From the NCBI RefSeq assembly GCF_019279795.1, contig NC_056743.1, forward strand, positions 1,778,400,935 through 1,778,464,934: DNA of 64,000 bases, written 5' to 3'. The notes under the pieces are model-generated. The model was not told the DNA's origin and did no database searches. It saw only the letters and a list, made by a program, of their open reading frames with translations. Positions 21,736-32,734 of the stretch are shown here, one piece after another; position 1 is the first letter of the stretch, and each line of letters starts with the position of its first letter. The translations under genes and the position numbers were made by a program. This DNA is from Protopterus annectens. Taxonomy: Eukaryota > Chordata > Ceratodontiformes > Protopteridae.

Positions 21736-24700
21736 AGGTTGGTACTAGGCTATCGGCCCTAGGGCCTATACAAGCCTAGCCATAACAATTCCCTGGCTAT
21801 TTCTTCCCACAGTATTTACTTCCCTGGACCCCTATCTAGCAGGGTGACTGATGTGATCCCCAGGGGGAATTCCTTATCTCCCATCCAATCATCAAGGTTC
21901 CTTTTGAAGAGGGCCAAAGAGGCGCTCAGTTTGACATGTATGGACAGTTTATTCTAGAGTCTGGGGAGTCTCTGGGTCAGGGATCTATCCCTCCAGCATG
22001 TTTTGTTCATTGTGATGACAAGATTTAGATCCCTGGAGCTTGTGTCTCTGAGGAATTGGGATTTCGTTAAGAGTAGCACGTCCAACAGCTCTGGGTTTGA
22101 CATGGGCTTGTATGTTAAGCATAGATCACCTCTGAGTAGACGATATGCAACAGAGTATAGGTGGAGTTTAAGACGGTCAACATAGGACATCTGCTTTAGG
22201 CCTGCGATTCTTTTAGTGAGTTATTTCTGTGGCCTTTCCAGTTATTGCAGATGTCTTGAGAGGTACATACCAAATGGGGCATTGTATTCTATAATGGGTC
22301 TAATGAGGGATGACTACAGTGGGACAATGACTACCTTTTTTCTGGATGAAAAGCCCTTAGTGATGAGGTATGCCACATAGAAGGATTTCCTGACTGTTGT
22401 GGCAATGTGGTTATCGAAGGTGAGACTACTGTCCACCTGTGTCCCTAAGTCTCTTATCACACTTTCGGTGTTTAGTGTACTGCCACCTATGTGGTAATTC
22501 ACGGGTACATGTTTTTGTCCCAAAGGGTATAACTATACATTTTTTGACATTGAGCTTGAGCCCATGGCTCTGTTACCAAGCATCTGCTTCTGTAAGGCCC
22601 TTTTGTACAATATCCACATCATTTGGTGATTCACTAATGGCTCCCAGTCTGCAGTCATCTGCAAACTGTTAGAGTCGCTTAGTGTTGGCCTGTACTTCAG
22701 AGAAGTAGATGCCAAACAAGCGCAGTCCCAGGACTGAACCATGAGGTACTCCACTTGTCTAGAGCTGGATTTGGAGTTGGCTATTTTTACAGCTATGGGT
22801 TCTGTCAGTAAGCCAGTTGGCAACCCATCGAGTGACATAGGGATTAATGCCCAGCATAGCAAGTTTATCTATGATTCCAGAGTGGGGGATGGTGTTGAAG
22901 GCCTTGGCAAGTTCCAAATAGGTTGTGTGGACCACCTTACCCTTGTGTGGACCACCTTACCCTTGTCCACGGCTCTGGAGACCGATTCGAAGAAGTCAAT
23001 CAGGTTCAGGAGACAAGATCAGCCCTTCACAAACTCAAACTGTGTGGGGTCCAGTGTTTGAAGGTTGCCTATGTCTTTGTTTATAAGTTCCATGGTCTTG
23101 CAGATCAGGCTCATCAGACTGATGGGGCGGTAGTTCCCAGGGTCCAAGGTGGATCCCCACTTGCGGAGTGGGATACCTGTAGCTGTGCGCCACTCAGTGG
23201 GCATGAAGCCTGAGGTGAGGCTATGATTAAACATGACACTTAGGTGAGGTGCCAGTTCATTTTATAGTTCATGTAGTACACAGCCTGGGATGTTGTCTAG
23301 TCCCATGGATGCTGTATTCTTAGCTTTGGAGAGTGTGTTTTTTTTTACCTGTGTGACCATTATTACTAGAATTTGGCAATCATTTGGTATTGAGATGGGT
23401 CCTTTAGGGGGTGAGAGGTGGGGTGAAGTTTGCACTGAATCGATCTGCCAGGATATTGGCAATATCCCTGGGATCAGTATATTTAATGCCATTTTATTTT
23501 AGCTCAGAGCAGATATGAGCATTGCCATTTAGATTCTTGACATAGCTATAGAATGCCTTGTGGTTGTCTTTGGAATCTTAGGCAATTTTATTTTCATAAC
23601 TAGCATTAGAGGATTTTATGAGGGATCTCAGCTTCTTACTGAGTCTGGTAAGGGAGTTTTGTTGCATCTTGGGATTTTCCTCTTTTCTGCAACAGTTTAT
23701 TCCTTTTGTTGTAAAGTTTGTTTATGGTAAGGGACCACCAGATTGGCTTCCTTTTTTAGTGGAGAGCTTCTTGGTTCTATTGGGGATGGCACGATTCATG
23801 CACGAGTGGATGTGCTCATACAGTGCCTTAGTGTAGGATTTAGCAGTCGAAATTTCAGTTCACGTCTGCATGGGTGTCATGAAGTTTGTCACTTCTGACT
23901 TGAGTAGCATGAAGTTGGCTTTGGAGAAGTTTTTTACGGAGGTTTCCTTACCGGGGGGTGGGATGTGGATGCCAAGGGTGATTAGCTTATGGTCAGACCT
24001 GACCAACGAGGAGGTGACCATAGGTGTGGAGCATTGATTTCCCATGTTGGTAATGACCAGGTCTAGGATATTGGAGCCCCTGGTGGGACTAAGGATTAGT
24101 TGATCCAGGGCGTTGAAATTTGTGAATTCCAAGAACCGTTGGGCAAAGGTGTTGGTACATGAGTAGTTTTCCCAATTAATGGCAGGGTAGTTGAAATCAC
24201 CCAATATTAGGGTGTTTGGTTGTATCTTAATATTTTCCAGTATGTTTAGACATGTGTAGTGAGAATCTTGGGGCATGTTGGGGGGATCTGTAGCAAGCTA
24301 CAATTTGGATTGCAGTCTTACCTAGTGTTAGTTGCACTTGGAGAATTTCAGACTCATTGTGTTGGGCAACTAGCTTGGTGTTCTGAATATCCTTGGTGAA
24401 TATGGACACTCCTCCACCTTTAGTGTTTTGGTCCTGGTTTGGTGGCGGAAACGTGTGGTAAGGGTGGTAGCCTGGTATTGCAGGGGTGCTCTCTGGAGTC
24501 TTGAACCAGGTCTCAGTTACTGCACAGATATCAATGTTCTCCATTTTTAGGAGTGCCTCGAGAGAGTGCATTTTGAGGTTTAGACTTGTAGCATTGAGTA
24601 GCATTACCTTCATATTTTGCATGCTTGTACCTGTTACGGTGGTTGGTTTTGTCTTTTGAACTTTGCTTAAAAAAGGCACTATAGGGGTGGCAAGAGCCTT

Positions 24701-25047
24701 AGCCCGTAACCTGAATCCCAGGGGCAACAGGTGCAGACCATCTCTGGCAAAGCATCATGGTCTGTCGATCATGTCATCCCAGAGACAGATACTGGATCCC
24801 CTTTGAATGACACCAGAAGCTTAGCCAATTGTTGAAGTCAATCATTTTTTCCTTGTACTGTGGTATAATTCTGGGAGAAGGCAGGATGCTACTCTGGGCT
24901 ACGGTCATACCTACCTGGGCCACATGATCTGAGAGCTCTTCCATGTCTGTTTTCATGTAGTCCCAGGGAGGTATGTCTCAAGTCATTCACTCCAACATGG
25001 GCAATGACAGAGTCATATTTGTACTTGTTGTGAAGTGACTTGAGTGC
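21736..25047 (-). mobile_element. CR1-like LINE inserted in the RTE
   Basis: 5'-truncated CR1 on the minus strand: end of ORF1 esterase (25047-24960), ORF1-ORF2 spacer, endonuclease (24727-23860), linker, RT (about 23600-22480) and C-terminal domain, then a 3' UTR ending at GGCTTGTATAGGCCC...AACCTATT. AAT is present at both junctions (21733-21735 and 25048-25050), a possible 3-bp duplication; CR1 insertions usually have little or none. Removing it restores an uninterrupted RTE frame. Confidence 0.87.
21960..24727 (-). pseudogene. CR1 ORF2: endonuclease and reverse transcriptase (degraded)
   Basis: The endonuclease opens with MKVMLLNATSLNLKMHSLEALL, has IDICAVTETWF (24560-24510), GGGVSIFTKD, IQIVACYRSP, and in a second frame LILGDFNYPAINWENY and RSDHKLITLGIHI (24200-23940). 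RT blocks: NTASMGLDNIPGCVLHEL (about 23310), DPGNYRPISLMSLICKTME and LDPTQFEFVKG (23150-23020), NHIATTVRKSFYVAYLITKGF (22410-22340). The D-N-H and RT motifs are scattered over several frames, so no functional product. The family matches the CR1 at 47224-51670. Confidence 0.83.
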
Positions 25048-25050
25048 AAT

Positions 25051-26277
25051 CTATTCTCTTTGATCTTTACTGCAATTGGAGATACTTTGGCTTCTGCTCT
25101 TATGTCCTCATTTCTTCATCTGTCCCACGGTATGCATCCTACCACCTTTCTCAGGCACTTCATTTCCATCACCTTTAGCTTCTTCAACTGTTCTGCTTTT
25201 ACTGCCCAGGTTTCTGTACCATACAGTAGTACTGGTTGCACCACTGTCTTGTGCACCTTGCTTTTCAGATTCTTTGGCATTATTTTGTCATAGACTACAT
25301 CTGATACTCTATGCCAGTTGGCTGTACCCCCTCTGATTCTAGCTTTGACCTCTTCATTCAGACTACCCTTCTCCTCAACCACCCCTCCCAGATACTTTAA
25401 GCTGTTTAGCTATCCTACTATCTTCCCTTCTGTCTCTATTCTCAGCTTCTTCTGATCTCCCCGATATGCTGTCATTACCACTGTCTTATTTCTGCTTAGT
25501 TTCATCCCATGTGCCTTCAGATTTGCATTCCATTCTCCTATCCTTTGCTGTAATTCCTGCTCAGAGTCTGCCTGTACTGCCACGTTGTCTGCATACAGCA
25601 GTTTTGTTGATCTGTCCCCTCCAACCTGTTTGCTAATGTAGTCCATCACCAGTATGAACAGCAGTGGGCTCCGAGCTGAACCCTGATGTACACCCACTCC
25701 CACTGGGAACCCCTCTGTGAGGCCAAACACTGTTTGTACTTGAGTCACTGGCTCCTTGTACATAGCCTGTACTAATTCTACCAATGTTTCCGGGACTTTA
25801 AACCACCGCAGTATTTCCCAGATTAACTTTCTTGGGACCTTGTTATATGCTTTCTCCAAGTTTAGGAATACCCAGTTGGACTCTCTCCTCATTTCTAGCT
25901 TCTTCTCAAGTATCTGTCTCAGTGCAAACATTGGGTCAATTGTGCTGCTCAATTGTGCTGCATTCTGATCGGAACCCGAACTGTTCATCTCACATCTTAC
26001 ATTCTACTATTCTGCATATCCGTTTATCAATCACTCTCTCCAGAACTTGCATGCAGTGTGGTAGGAGTTTGATCCCTCTGTACTGCCCACAGTTGTGGAT
26101 GTCCCCTTTGTTCTTGTACACTGGCACAAGTATGCTTATTCTCCAGTCATCTGGGATAAGCTTTTCTCTCCACATTGCTATTAGTACCCTCAGGAGCCAT
26201 GTCTCCCCTATCTCACCCAGCATCTTTATCATATCTGCTGTCAGCTCATCTGAGCCTGCTGCTTTCCCTGACTTCAT
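25051..26277 (-). pseudogene. RTE reverse transcriptase (degraded)
   Basis: Blocks in order on the minus strand: GKAAGSDELTADMIK, CGQYRGIKLLPHCMQVLERVID (26090-26010), then after a stop WVFLNLEKAYNKVPRKLIWE (25880-25820), GVHQGSARSPLLFILVMDYI, LLYADNVAVQADSEQELQQRI (25610-25550), TETWAVKAEQLKKLKVMEMKCLRKVVG (25220-25150). The catalytic YADD reads YADN. The thumb and C-terminus continue across the CR1 insertion to 21508. Confidence 0.86.
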
Positions 26278-26326
26278 CTTCCTTAGCGCTGTTCTTACTT
26301 CTTCTAAGGTGAGCTCCTCTAGGACC

Positions 26327-26760
26327 CTCTGAGATAATCAACTGTAGTTCCCCCTCAAATGTCCATAGCAGACACCTCCAAAGCCTCAGAGGATGTGCAA
26401 GAAGGCTGATCCATGACAGCTTCCAACGAAGTCACATTAGAGGAATTTGATGTAGATGTCAAATGGCATACAGAGCTATTACCCACTTCTAGAGGGACAT
26501 ATGGTGGATGCTGGACAGCTAAAGAATCCAGCTGAGACTTCTTGGCCTTCTTAGCTGTTTAAGCCATTGGTTTTAAAGATAAATGGCCAGGGAAGACAAA
26601 TGTATTCTTAGTGACTTGGGCACAAACGTCTTACAGATACTACAGTAGGTATGGTCATGGGAAGCACCCAAAGAAGAGACACTGTTTGTGATTATCCTTA
26701 TGGAGAGTCTGCCTCCCACACTGACATGTTCTCTTCTTGGGTGAAATGACTTCTAGGTAA
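26327..26760 (-). pseudogene. DIRS-B gag N-terminus
   Basis: The minus strand near 26730-26670 reads CQCGRQTLHKDNHKQCLF, which matches the Cys/His cluster of the DIRS-A gag (CISCGKQIPHKDFHSYCIPC). Downstream it is Ser/Leu-rich with several stops and reaches the RTE insertion point. The element terminus (ITR) lies upstream. Confidence 0.72.
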
Positions 26761-26877
26761 GCAAAATAAAATACAAGACCAAAGGGGAAAAAAACACCCT
26801 AATGGGGCACTTAGCTGATGGCTAGGCATTCAGAACAGCAACAAGACATTCAGACCAATGAGCAGTAATGGCGTTTA

Positions 26878-27063
26878 GACTGGTGGCAAAGAAGTGCTGG
26901 GTAACTGCACCCATACGTCACTTTTAATGCCATGTTGTTTGGCGAACATGTGTGTGACATGCGGTGCATACAAGATCATTAGGCTTTGATATACTGGCCA
27001 AATGGCTGACTGCCCTGGGCAGGAGATCTTTAATGTTAAGAATACTGCAACAGTGATATAGGA
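26878..27063 (-). repeat. 5' ITR of DIRS-B
   Basis: Reverse complement matches 6987-7205. The outer end ATGTCCTATATCACTG matches half of the ICR at 7345-7455. Confidence 0.8.
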
Positions 27064-28600
27064 CATCAGCAACAGTCATCACTCTGAGCAAAGGTGGGCC
27101 ATATATAGACCATGGAAACTACAGACCCATAAGTCTCACTAGTCTCATATGCAAAACCATGGAAAGAATTGCCCTGGAAATGATCAGTAATGACAAAAGA
27201 AGCTATCAGACACTGGACCCAACCTGATTTGGTTTCACAAGGGCATATCATGCCAACTCAACCTAGCGGACTAGTTTAAGAAGGTCACAAAAGCAATGGA
27301 TAAGGGCAGAATGGTTCATGCTGCCTATATTGATCTGGCCAAAGCATTTGACACAATAGCCCACTCTGGCATTATTGATAAACTCAAGGTTAGGTATAAA
27401 CCTCCTTCACTTGGTGGATAGCCAGCTGCTCACAGGACCCAAGAAGTTAGAATTGGTGAGTTCACCTCTCCAAAGAAATCAGTCACAAGCAGAGTCCCTC
27501 AGGGACTGGTCCTGGGACTGCTGCTTCTTAGCATTTATTTCTCTGAAGTCAAGGCCAATGTCAAGGGCCTCTGGCTGACCAAATTTGCAGACATTTGCAA
27601 ATTAGGAGCAGTTATAGAATCCAACACTGACACTTATGTTCTTCAGGAAGGAATGGTACAGGCACGTAACTTGTGTTAGAGCCATGGACTAAAATTAAAT
27701 GCCACAAAATGCATAATAGTATCCTTTGGGAAGTCCTCCACCCTGGTAACTCATATTGACAACACATCCCTATGAGTCGACAGTCATCAGGAACATGCAT
27801 AGAAAGTAATGTAGCCTTTGACCATCATGTGTTTACAGTAATGAGGAAATCGTTCTATGCTGTACAACTTCTAAACAAAAGTATGATACCTAGGTCCAAA
27901 GAGGTCATTGCTCCACTATATTCAGCATTCATCAGACCTAGCATTGAGTACAATGCCCCCTTTGGTGTATATCTAACCAGGGACATCCAACAATTGTGAA
28001 ATCCACAGAGATTAATCACTGAAAAATACAGGGCATAAGTAACATGTCCTATGCAGACCACCTCAAGGCCCTAACCCTTTATTCTGTTTCCCATGGTCTG
28101 TTGAGGGTAGATCTGTGCCTGACATACAAGGCATGGTCAGACCCTATCCTAATGGATCTCCTGCACATCTGCAAAACAGCACCAAAATTGGCCATTCTAA
28201 AGACTTGAATCTTGGCTGTGATAGCACCAGAGTTACCTATTCTAAAGACTTGAACCTTGGCTGTGATATAAATAGGACTTGTTGGAGAGTCAGGTATGTA
28301 TCCCAGAGACTACCCCTTCTCTGGAACAGGCTATCCATCCATGTGAAGCAGAGTTCCTCCCTTACCCAATTCAAGTGCAGCATGGATAATTGGATGGGGA
28401 GCAGGAAATTCATCCCTGGTTTGGTGCCTATGTCTCGAAGGAGCACAGGCAGCTTATAAATGGTTCATCTCCCAGGCCTCTGCTTACAGTTATCAAGGGT
28501 ATCAGCACTTATAAGACATTTGGGATGCATGGCTAGCCTTAATAAGGCCGTAGTGGTCATTTAGCCTAGTACACACATTTGAACCTATAAGATCATGAGA
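27064..28600 (+). mobile_element. CR1-like LINE fragment (RT and 3' end)
   Basis: Begins inside RT with GNYRPISLTSLICKTMERI (27115-27170) and continues AYIDLAKAFDTIAHSGIIDKL (27322-27390), VPQGLVLGLLLLSIYFSEV (27495-27555), FADICKLGAVIE near 27583, and APLYSAFIRPSIEYNAPFGVYLTRD (27908-27985). It ends with the CR1 3' tail GGCTAGCCTTAATAAGGCC to ATTTGAACCTATAAGATCATGA. FADD is FADI, and many stops are present. It abuts the DIRS-B terminus; whether DIRS-B inserted in it cannot be told, as no CR1 sequence is seen left of 6987. Confidence 0.83.
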
Positions 28601-28749
28601 AAAAATATATATAAATGAAAAAAACTGATGTTTGTTGTCTTCACATCAAAAGCATTCAAACAGATTTGGGTTTAAGGAACCCTCCAAATCCTTATGGTCA
28701 CCACCATTGTGGTAGATCATTAAGCAAGGCATTTACCACTCCTGCATTC

Positions 28750-29010
28750 TATCTGGAGTGGCAGTGCAGGCTTGGGAGTTTGCCCAGGAGTCAGGTCTGA
28801 CTTCACAAGAGAATTGTTTTGAAGAGAGGTTGTGTGAATCTGCACTAGACCCATGCAAATGGATGCTGCTATACAGGGAAATCTTTCTGGATATGACCAA
28901 CAAGTGGATTGTGCCAGTGGTAGACTTTTGTTTCCAAAGCAAACTTATAAGTGAAAAGGTTCTACTACAGAACATAAACTCCAAATGCCTGAAATGCCTT
29001 CTCAATTAAT
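28750..29010 (+). pseudogene. DIRS-F remnant: RNase H/methyltransferase-like
   Basis: One open stretch reads AVQAWEFAQ, then DPCKWMLLYREIFLDMTNKW and IVPVVDFCFQSKL. It aligns to the DIRS-B text ALQTWEVAV, AYKWMCHTDMFLDFVHQWGIPQVDLFASPLN and to DIRS-A DPHEWRLHPQVF...LDLFAS. Old and strongly diverged. It probably belongs with the recombinase pieces at 41770-42079 and 45018-45390 (inference). Confidence 0.62.
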
Positions 29011-29350
29011 TTGTTTGACACTGAAGCCTATTGTCAGCAGAGGTCTGGAGAGAAAAGCTCCAACAGATGCATTTAAGATGCTCATTACAAAATGCATTAC
29101 ATAGACCGATCTTATCTGCGTAACAATGAGTAACTGTTCTATAGTGACACTACACTAAGATAAAATGGGTATTTTTTTCTCTATTAATATTACATGATAT
29201 TAAATTTCAGATATAAAACCTTCAGTATGCAATCAGCTGTGTAATATATGTGCCAAACAGGCATTAAAAATGACTTAAGACATGGGTAAGGGTAGCTACA
29301 GTATGATGTTAGTAATAAATAAAATTGACATAAGGACAGTGAACCACTAG
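29011..29350. other. AT-rich spacer, nothing recognised
   Basis: About 340 bp left of DIRS-C with no recognised homology; possibly decayed DIRS-F sequence. Confidence 0.5.
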
Positions 29351-29523
29351 ATGTTCATCGTGTTACCCTGCTGCAGTCATTACACTTCTGTCAGGCGGTC
29401 CCGAAGTCGGCACGAATTCCAAAGTCTTGGTCCGGCGGCGGTTGCTGTCGCTTCTTCCCTGACGTCAGAGCGCCAGGGGTATATCAGAGGCATCTGACGC
29501 CATTTTCTTCAGTCTTTCTTGCC
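29351..29523 (+). repeat. Left ITR of DIRS-C
   Basis: Inverted match to 37519-37731. Compared with DIRS-A it lacks about 11 bp after CAGTCAT and has a weak TATATCA box at 29480-29486 in place of TATAAAA. Confidence 0.88.
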
Positions 29524-29647
29524 GCGCAGTGCCAGAAGCAGTTCGCAAGTGCCGGTCGGCCGACACCTGAGATTTTCGAATCGAGTTTCAGTCCGAAGTC
29601 TTCAAAGCTAAGTACCACATTGGGGAACCTTTTCTTGCCTCAGTCCA

Positions 29648-31437
29648 ATGTCAGAAAAAGTTAACAATTGCATTTCTTGTGGGAAGCAAATACCTCATAA
29701 GGACTTTCATTCTTTTTGTATACCTTGCCTAGGTCCAGACCACGACGTCCTGGTTGTCGGTTTTGTGCTAGGTTCAATAAGCGAACTATAAAGTGTCGCT
29801 TTGATTTCACTCGACACTACTTCGGTAGAAAATTTAATTACATTATACCGTCGGAGCAATCGACTACCGGCGTGCTTAAAAAACACAAGGATAAGGACCG
29901 GCAGCCTAGATCCAAGCCAGACTCCGTGGCCTCGGCTGGCCCGGTCGCCGGTTCTCCGGTTTTCAGTGAGGTGCCTACGCAGCCCCTGGCAACCACTGAA
30001 TTGGATCCCCAAGCCGTATCGGATCCCCCAGCAGAGATTTCTAGGCCGACGCAGCCATTTTCCTTAGGCCCTACCGACGACATTGCAGTAGAGGAAGCCA
30101 GTGTTGCAGAAACACCTTCGGTTTCTGAAGGTGTCTTCGGACCGACTACCCTCACCATAAAATCTTATGCTAAGCTTAAGACTCCTCTAAAACCAAAAAG
30201 GCCTACACTTCAGTCTCCAGGTCAAGGCCCTATGCCTAGGAAACAGATGCTTAAAATGGCTGAAGATTTGATTTCTTTGATCAGGGGTTCCCAACCTCCC
30301 CCCGACAAAAGGCCTAGACAAGAGGAGGATTATGCCTCCTCTGATCAGGTGTCTGTTTCCTCAGGCTCCTCTGAGGAACAAGATTACTCCTTTCCCCCTT
30401 ATGAAGATTCTGATGCTGAAGACTCCATTCCCTCAGCTTCTCTGTCTGAAGACTACTCCTTTGGGGAAACTTTACACACTATGAAGGAACATTTCCACTG
30501 GGAAGGGCAGGACTACTCTGACTCAAAGAAAAGGCTCTGAGAGTTTCTTTTACTCCCCCAGCACAGACCACTTGCTATCCCCCCAGTTTTGGACATAGTG
30601 GATGATGTCTTCTTAGAATCTAGTCTAAATCCAGATTCTCTGCCTCCTGCTCCAGCCAAACCAGATAGATACTATAGAGTGCCTGATTCTCACAAATTCC
30701 TTTACAAAAGCCCTGCTGCTGATCCAGAGACAATCTCCCAGGGTCCCAAAGGGGCTAAGGCTTCTATGGCTAAAAATCCTGTACCCTCAGAAAGGGACTC
30801 CAGAGCACTAGATAGGTGGGGGAAGAAGGTTTACACCTCAACTACTCTAGCTATGAGAGCACTAAATTGTCAATTTCACATGCTTAAATACCAGCAATTC
30901 CTAATGTCTCAAATAAAACAAAAGATGGGCACGCACCCTCAACAGTCTGAATTTAAGGAAATGCAAGATCTGCTGCATGCAGCTGAACAGGTGGGCAAAC
31001 ATACTTTACAATGTGGTTTTGATGCCTTGGAAGCTTCCTCTAGAGCAGCTGTTACTGGGTCTGTTATACGTAGGCATGTTTGGTTAAAGGAACAATCTCT
31101 GCCTGATCATGTTAAAGCAAAGTTACTGGATGCACCCTTACAGCAGGATGTTTTATTTGGGGTTAAAGCAGAGGAGGTTTTAAAGAAAATGGAGGATAAG
31201 GCAAAATCTATGCAAATGGTCAAAGATTTCTTACAGGTACAAACCCCACGCTTCAGCAGAAATTGGCCAACAAAAAATTGGTCCTTTCCAGCTTCTGACA
31301 GACCACAGAGGGGTAAATACAGGCGCCCAAGGGGCAGAGGACAAGCACAAATCCCTTACAAACCTCGCCAATGGGGCACTACAACACAGAAGGGAGGAGA
31401 AGACAGGTCCCAAACCACTAGAAGGCAAACACAATGA
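29648..31437 (+). pseudogene. gag: DIRS-C gag-like gene (one frameshift, one TGA)
   Basis: ATG at 29648, MSEKVNNCISCGKQIPHKD with the same Cys/His cluster as DIRS-A. A frameshift near 29750 (a 2-base difference in the region DHDVxxxxCRFC) is followed by a long open frame 29750-30540. That ends at a TGA at 30538-30540 where the sisters have CGA (KRLREFLLL), and the frame continues open to 31437. The helical part reads LLHAAEQVGKHTLQCGFDAL, and the Arg/Gly-rich tail is at 31300-31390. About 595 codons in total; nearly intact. Confidence 0.88.
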
Positions 31438-32734
31438 CTCAAACCTCAAACTGCCAAGCAAAACCCTCTTGGCAGCTCCCTTGGGAGGAAAATTAGCACT
31501 TTTTGCAGACAACTGGTGTATCATCACAAAGGACAAATGGGTCCTAGACATTATCTCACACGGATACAGATTCCATTTCCACACCTTGCCAAGGATAAAA
31601 GGAATGCCAAACCTGCCACAAAATCAATGGGCAGAGGCACAAAAACAAATTACAGCTCTCATGGACATGAGCCATTCAGCTGGTACCTACACAGGAGCGA
31701 GGCCAAGGATTTTACTCAAGGCTCTTTCTAGTCCCCAGAAAGGACAATGCTTGGAGACCCATACTGGACCTTTCAATCTTAAACACCTTCTTGCAAGTAC
31801 CCAAATTCAAGATGCTAACACTACAGCAGCTTCTTCCCATGTTGGGCAAGAAAGCTTGGCTAGTAATGTTGGACCTCAAGGAGGCATACCTGCATGTCCC
31901 TATCAGACAAAATTGCAGAAGATACCTCCGTTTCATTGCAGGTTCAACCCATTACCAATTCTCTGCACTGCCCTTTGGCTTATCTACTGCACCCAGGGTC
32001 TAAACAAAATGCCTGGCACCAGTAATTGCATACTGCAGACAGAGAGGAATTCAAATATACCCATACCTGGACGATTGTCTCATCCAAGCAGAAAGCAAGG
32101 ACATTCTCTTACAACACCTGGCTTTTGTAAGACATCTTCTAAGTTGCCTAGGGTACACAGTAAACAAAAAGAAATCAAAACTAGTGCCCTCACAAATTAT
32201 GACATTCCTGGGTGCCAGCTTGAATACAACAGCCCAGATGGCTTATCTGACCCCAGACAAACAATTACAATTAACTCAATACTTCAGAACAATGGCAACA
32301 AAGACCCAACTCCCTGCAAGAAAAATTCTGCAGGCCTTGGGCTTCATGGCATCTTGCATACTATTAATACCATTTGCAAAACTGCATATAAGGAAATTAC
32401 AATGGTACCTAAAAAGCGTATGGACTCGCCACAGCTTGGAAACAATGATAAATCTCATTCCCTGCCTTCAACAGGAGTTTCTATGGTGGTCACAGGCCTG
32501 TCATCTAAACAAGGGTCAGCCTTTCACTCTACCCCCAGCAAGGCAAACTATGACAACAGATGCATTGGACTATGCCTGGGGGGCACACATGGCAGGACGG
32601 TGCATTCAAGGCTTATGGACAGCAGATCAAAGAAATCTCCACATCAATCAAAAAATATGTTAGCTGTACAAAATGCTCTGACAGCCTTCAAGGACCTCTT
32701 GCATCCAGGACAGCTTATAATAAGGACAGACAAC
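31430..32734 (+). pseudogene. pol: DIRS-C reverse transcriptase and start of RNase H
   Basis: RT starts at KLALFADNWCIITKDKWVL and shows YSRLFLVPRK, KMLTLQQLLPMLGKKAWLVMLDLKEAYLHVPI, SALPFGLSTAPRV, YLDD (32064-32075) and FLGASLNT, spread over two frames. Unlike DIRS-A and DIRS-D, the GFYS-to-LFLVP junction is in one frame here (TACTCAAGGCTC). RNase H opens with TTDALDYAWGAHMAGRC and is cut by a CR1 right after LIIRTDN. Confidence 0.87.

Larger units (their letters stand above)
21475..26318 (-). mobile_element. RTE-clade LINE, 5' truncated, split by a CR1
   Basis: The minus strand from 26318 reads an RTE reverse transcriptase and its C-terminal domain. It is interrupted at 25048 by a CR1 and resumes at 21735 in the continuing reading frame to PDPM at about 21508, followed by a short UTR and a GATGATGATG tail typical of RTE. 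The endonuclease is missing (5' truncation). Confidence 0.85.
21467..26326 (-). repeat. 8-bp target-site duplication of the RTE LINE
   Basis: CTAGGACC at 21467-21474 and at 26319-26326, exactly bracketing the RTE copy. The 3' end of the RTE abuts the left one with an ATCATCATC (GATGATGAT on the minus strand) tail. Confidence 0.75.
6987..27063 (-). mobile_element. DIRS-B: old DIRS-like element split by nested insertions
   Basis: A divergent DIRS family on the minus strand. Its pieces read in order from 27063 down to 6987: ITR, gag N-terminus (26327-26760), gag middle (21291-21466), gag C-part (13123-13694), RNase H start (10239-10437), RNase H and methyltransferase-like part (8388-9270), recombinase (7551-8380), ICR (7345-7455) and ITR. 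Termini were matched through the ICR: ATGTCCTATATCACTG on one side and AAAATCTTACCATAACAGT on the other. Four elements lie directly inside it, and two more lie inside those. The RT core and the end of gag are missing between 13123 and 10437. Removing insertions leaves about 4.6 kb. Confidence 0.82.
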
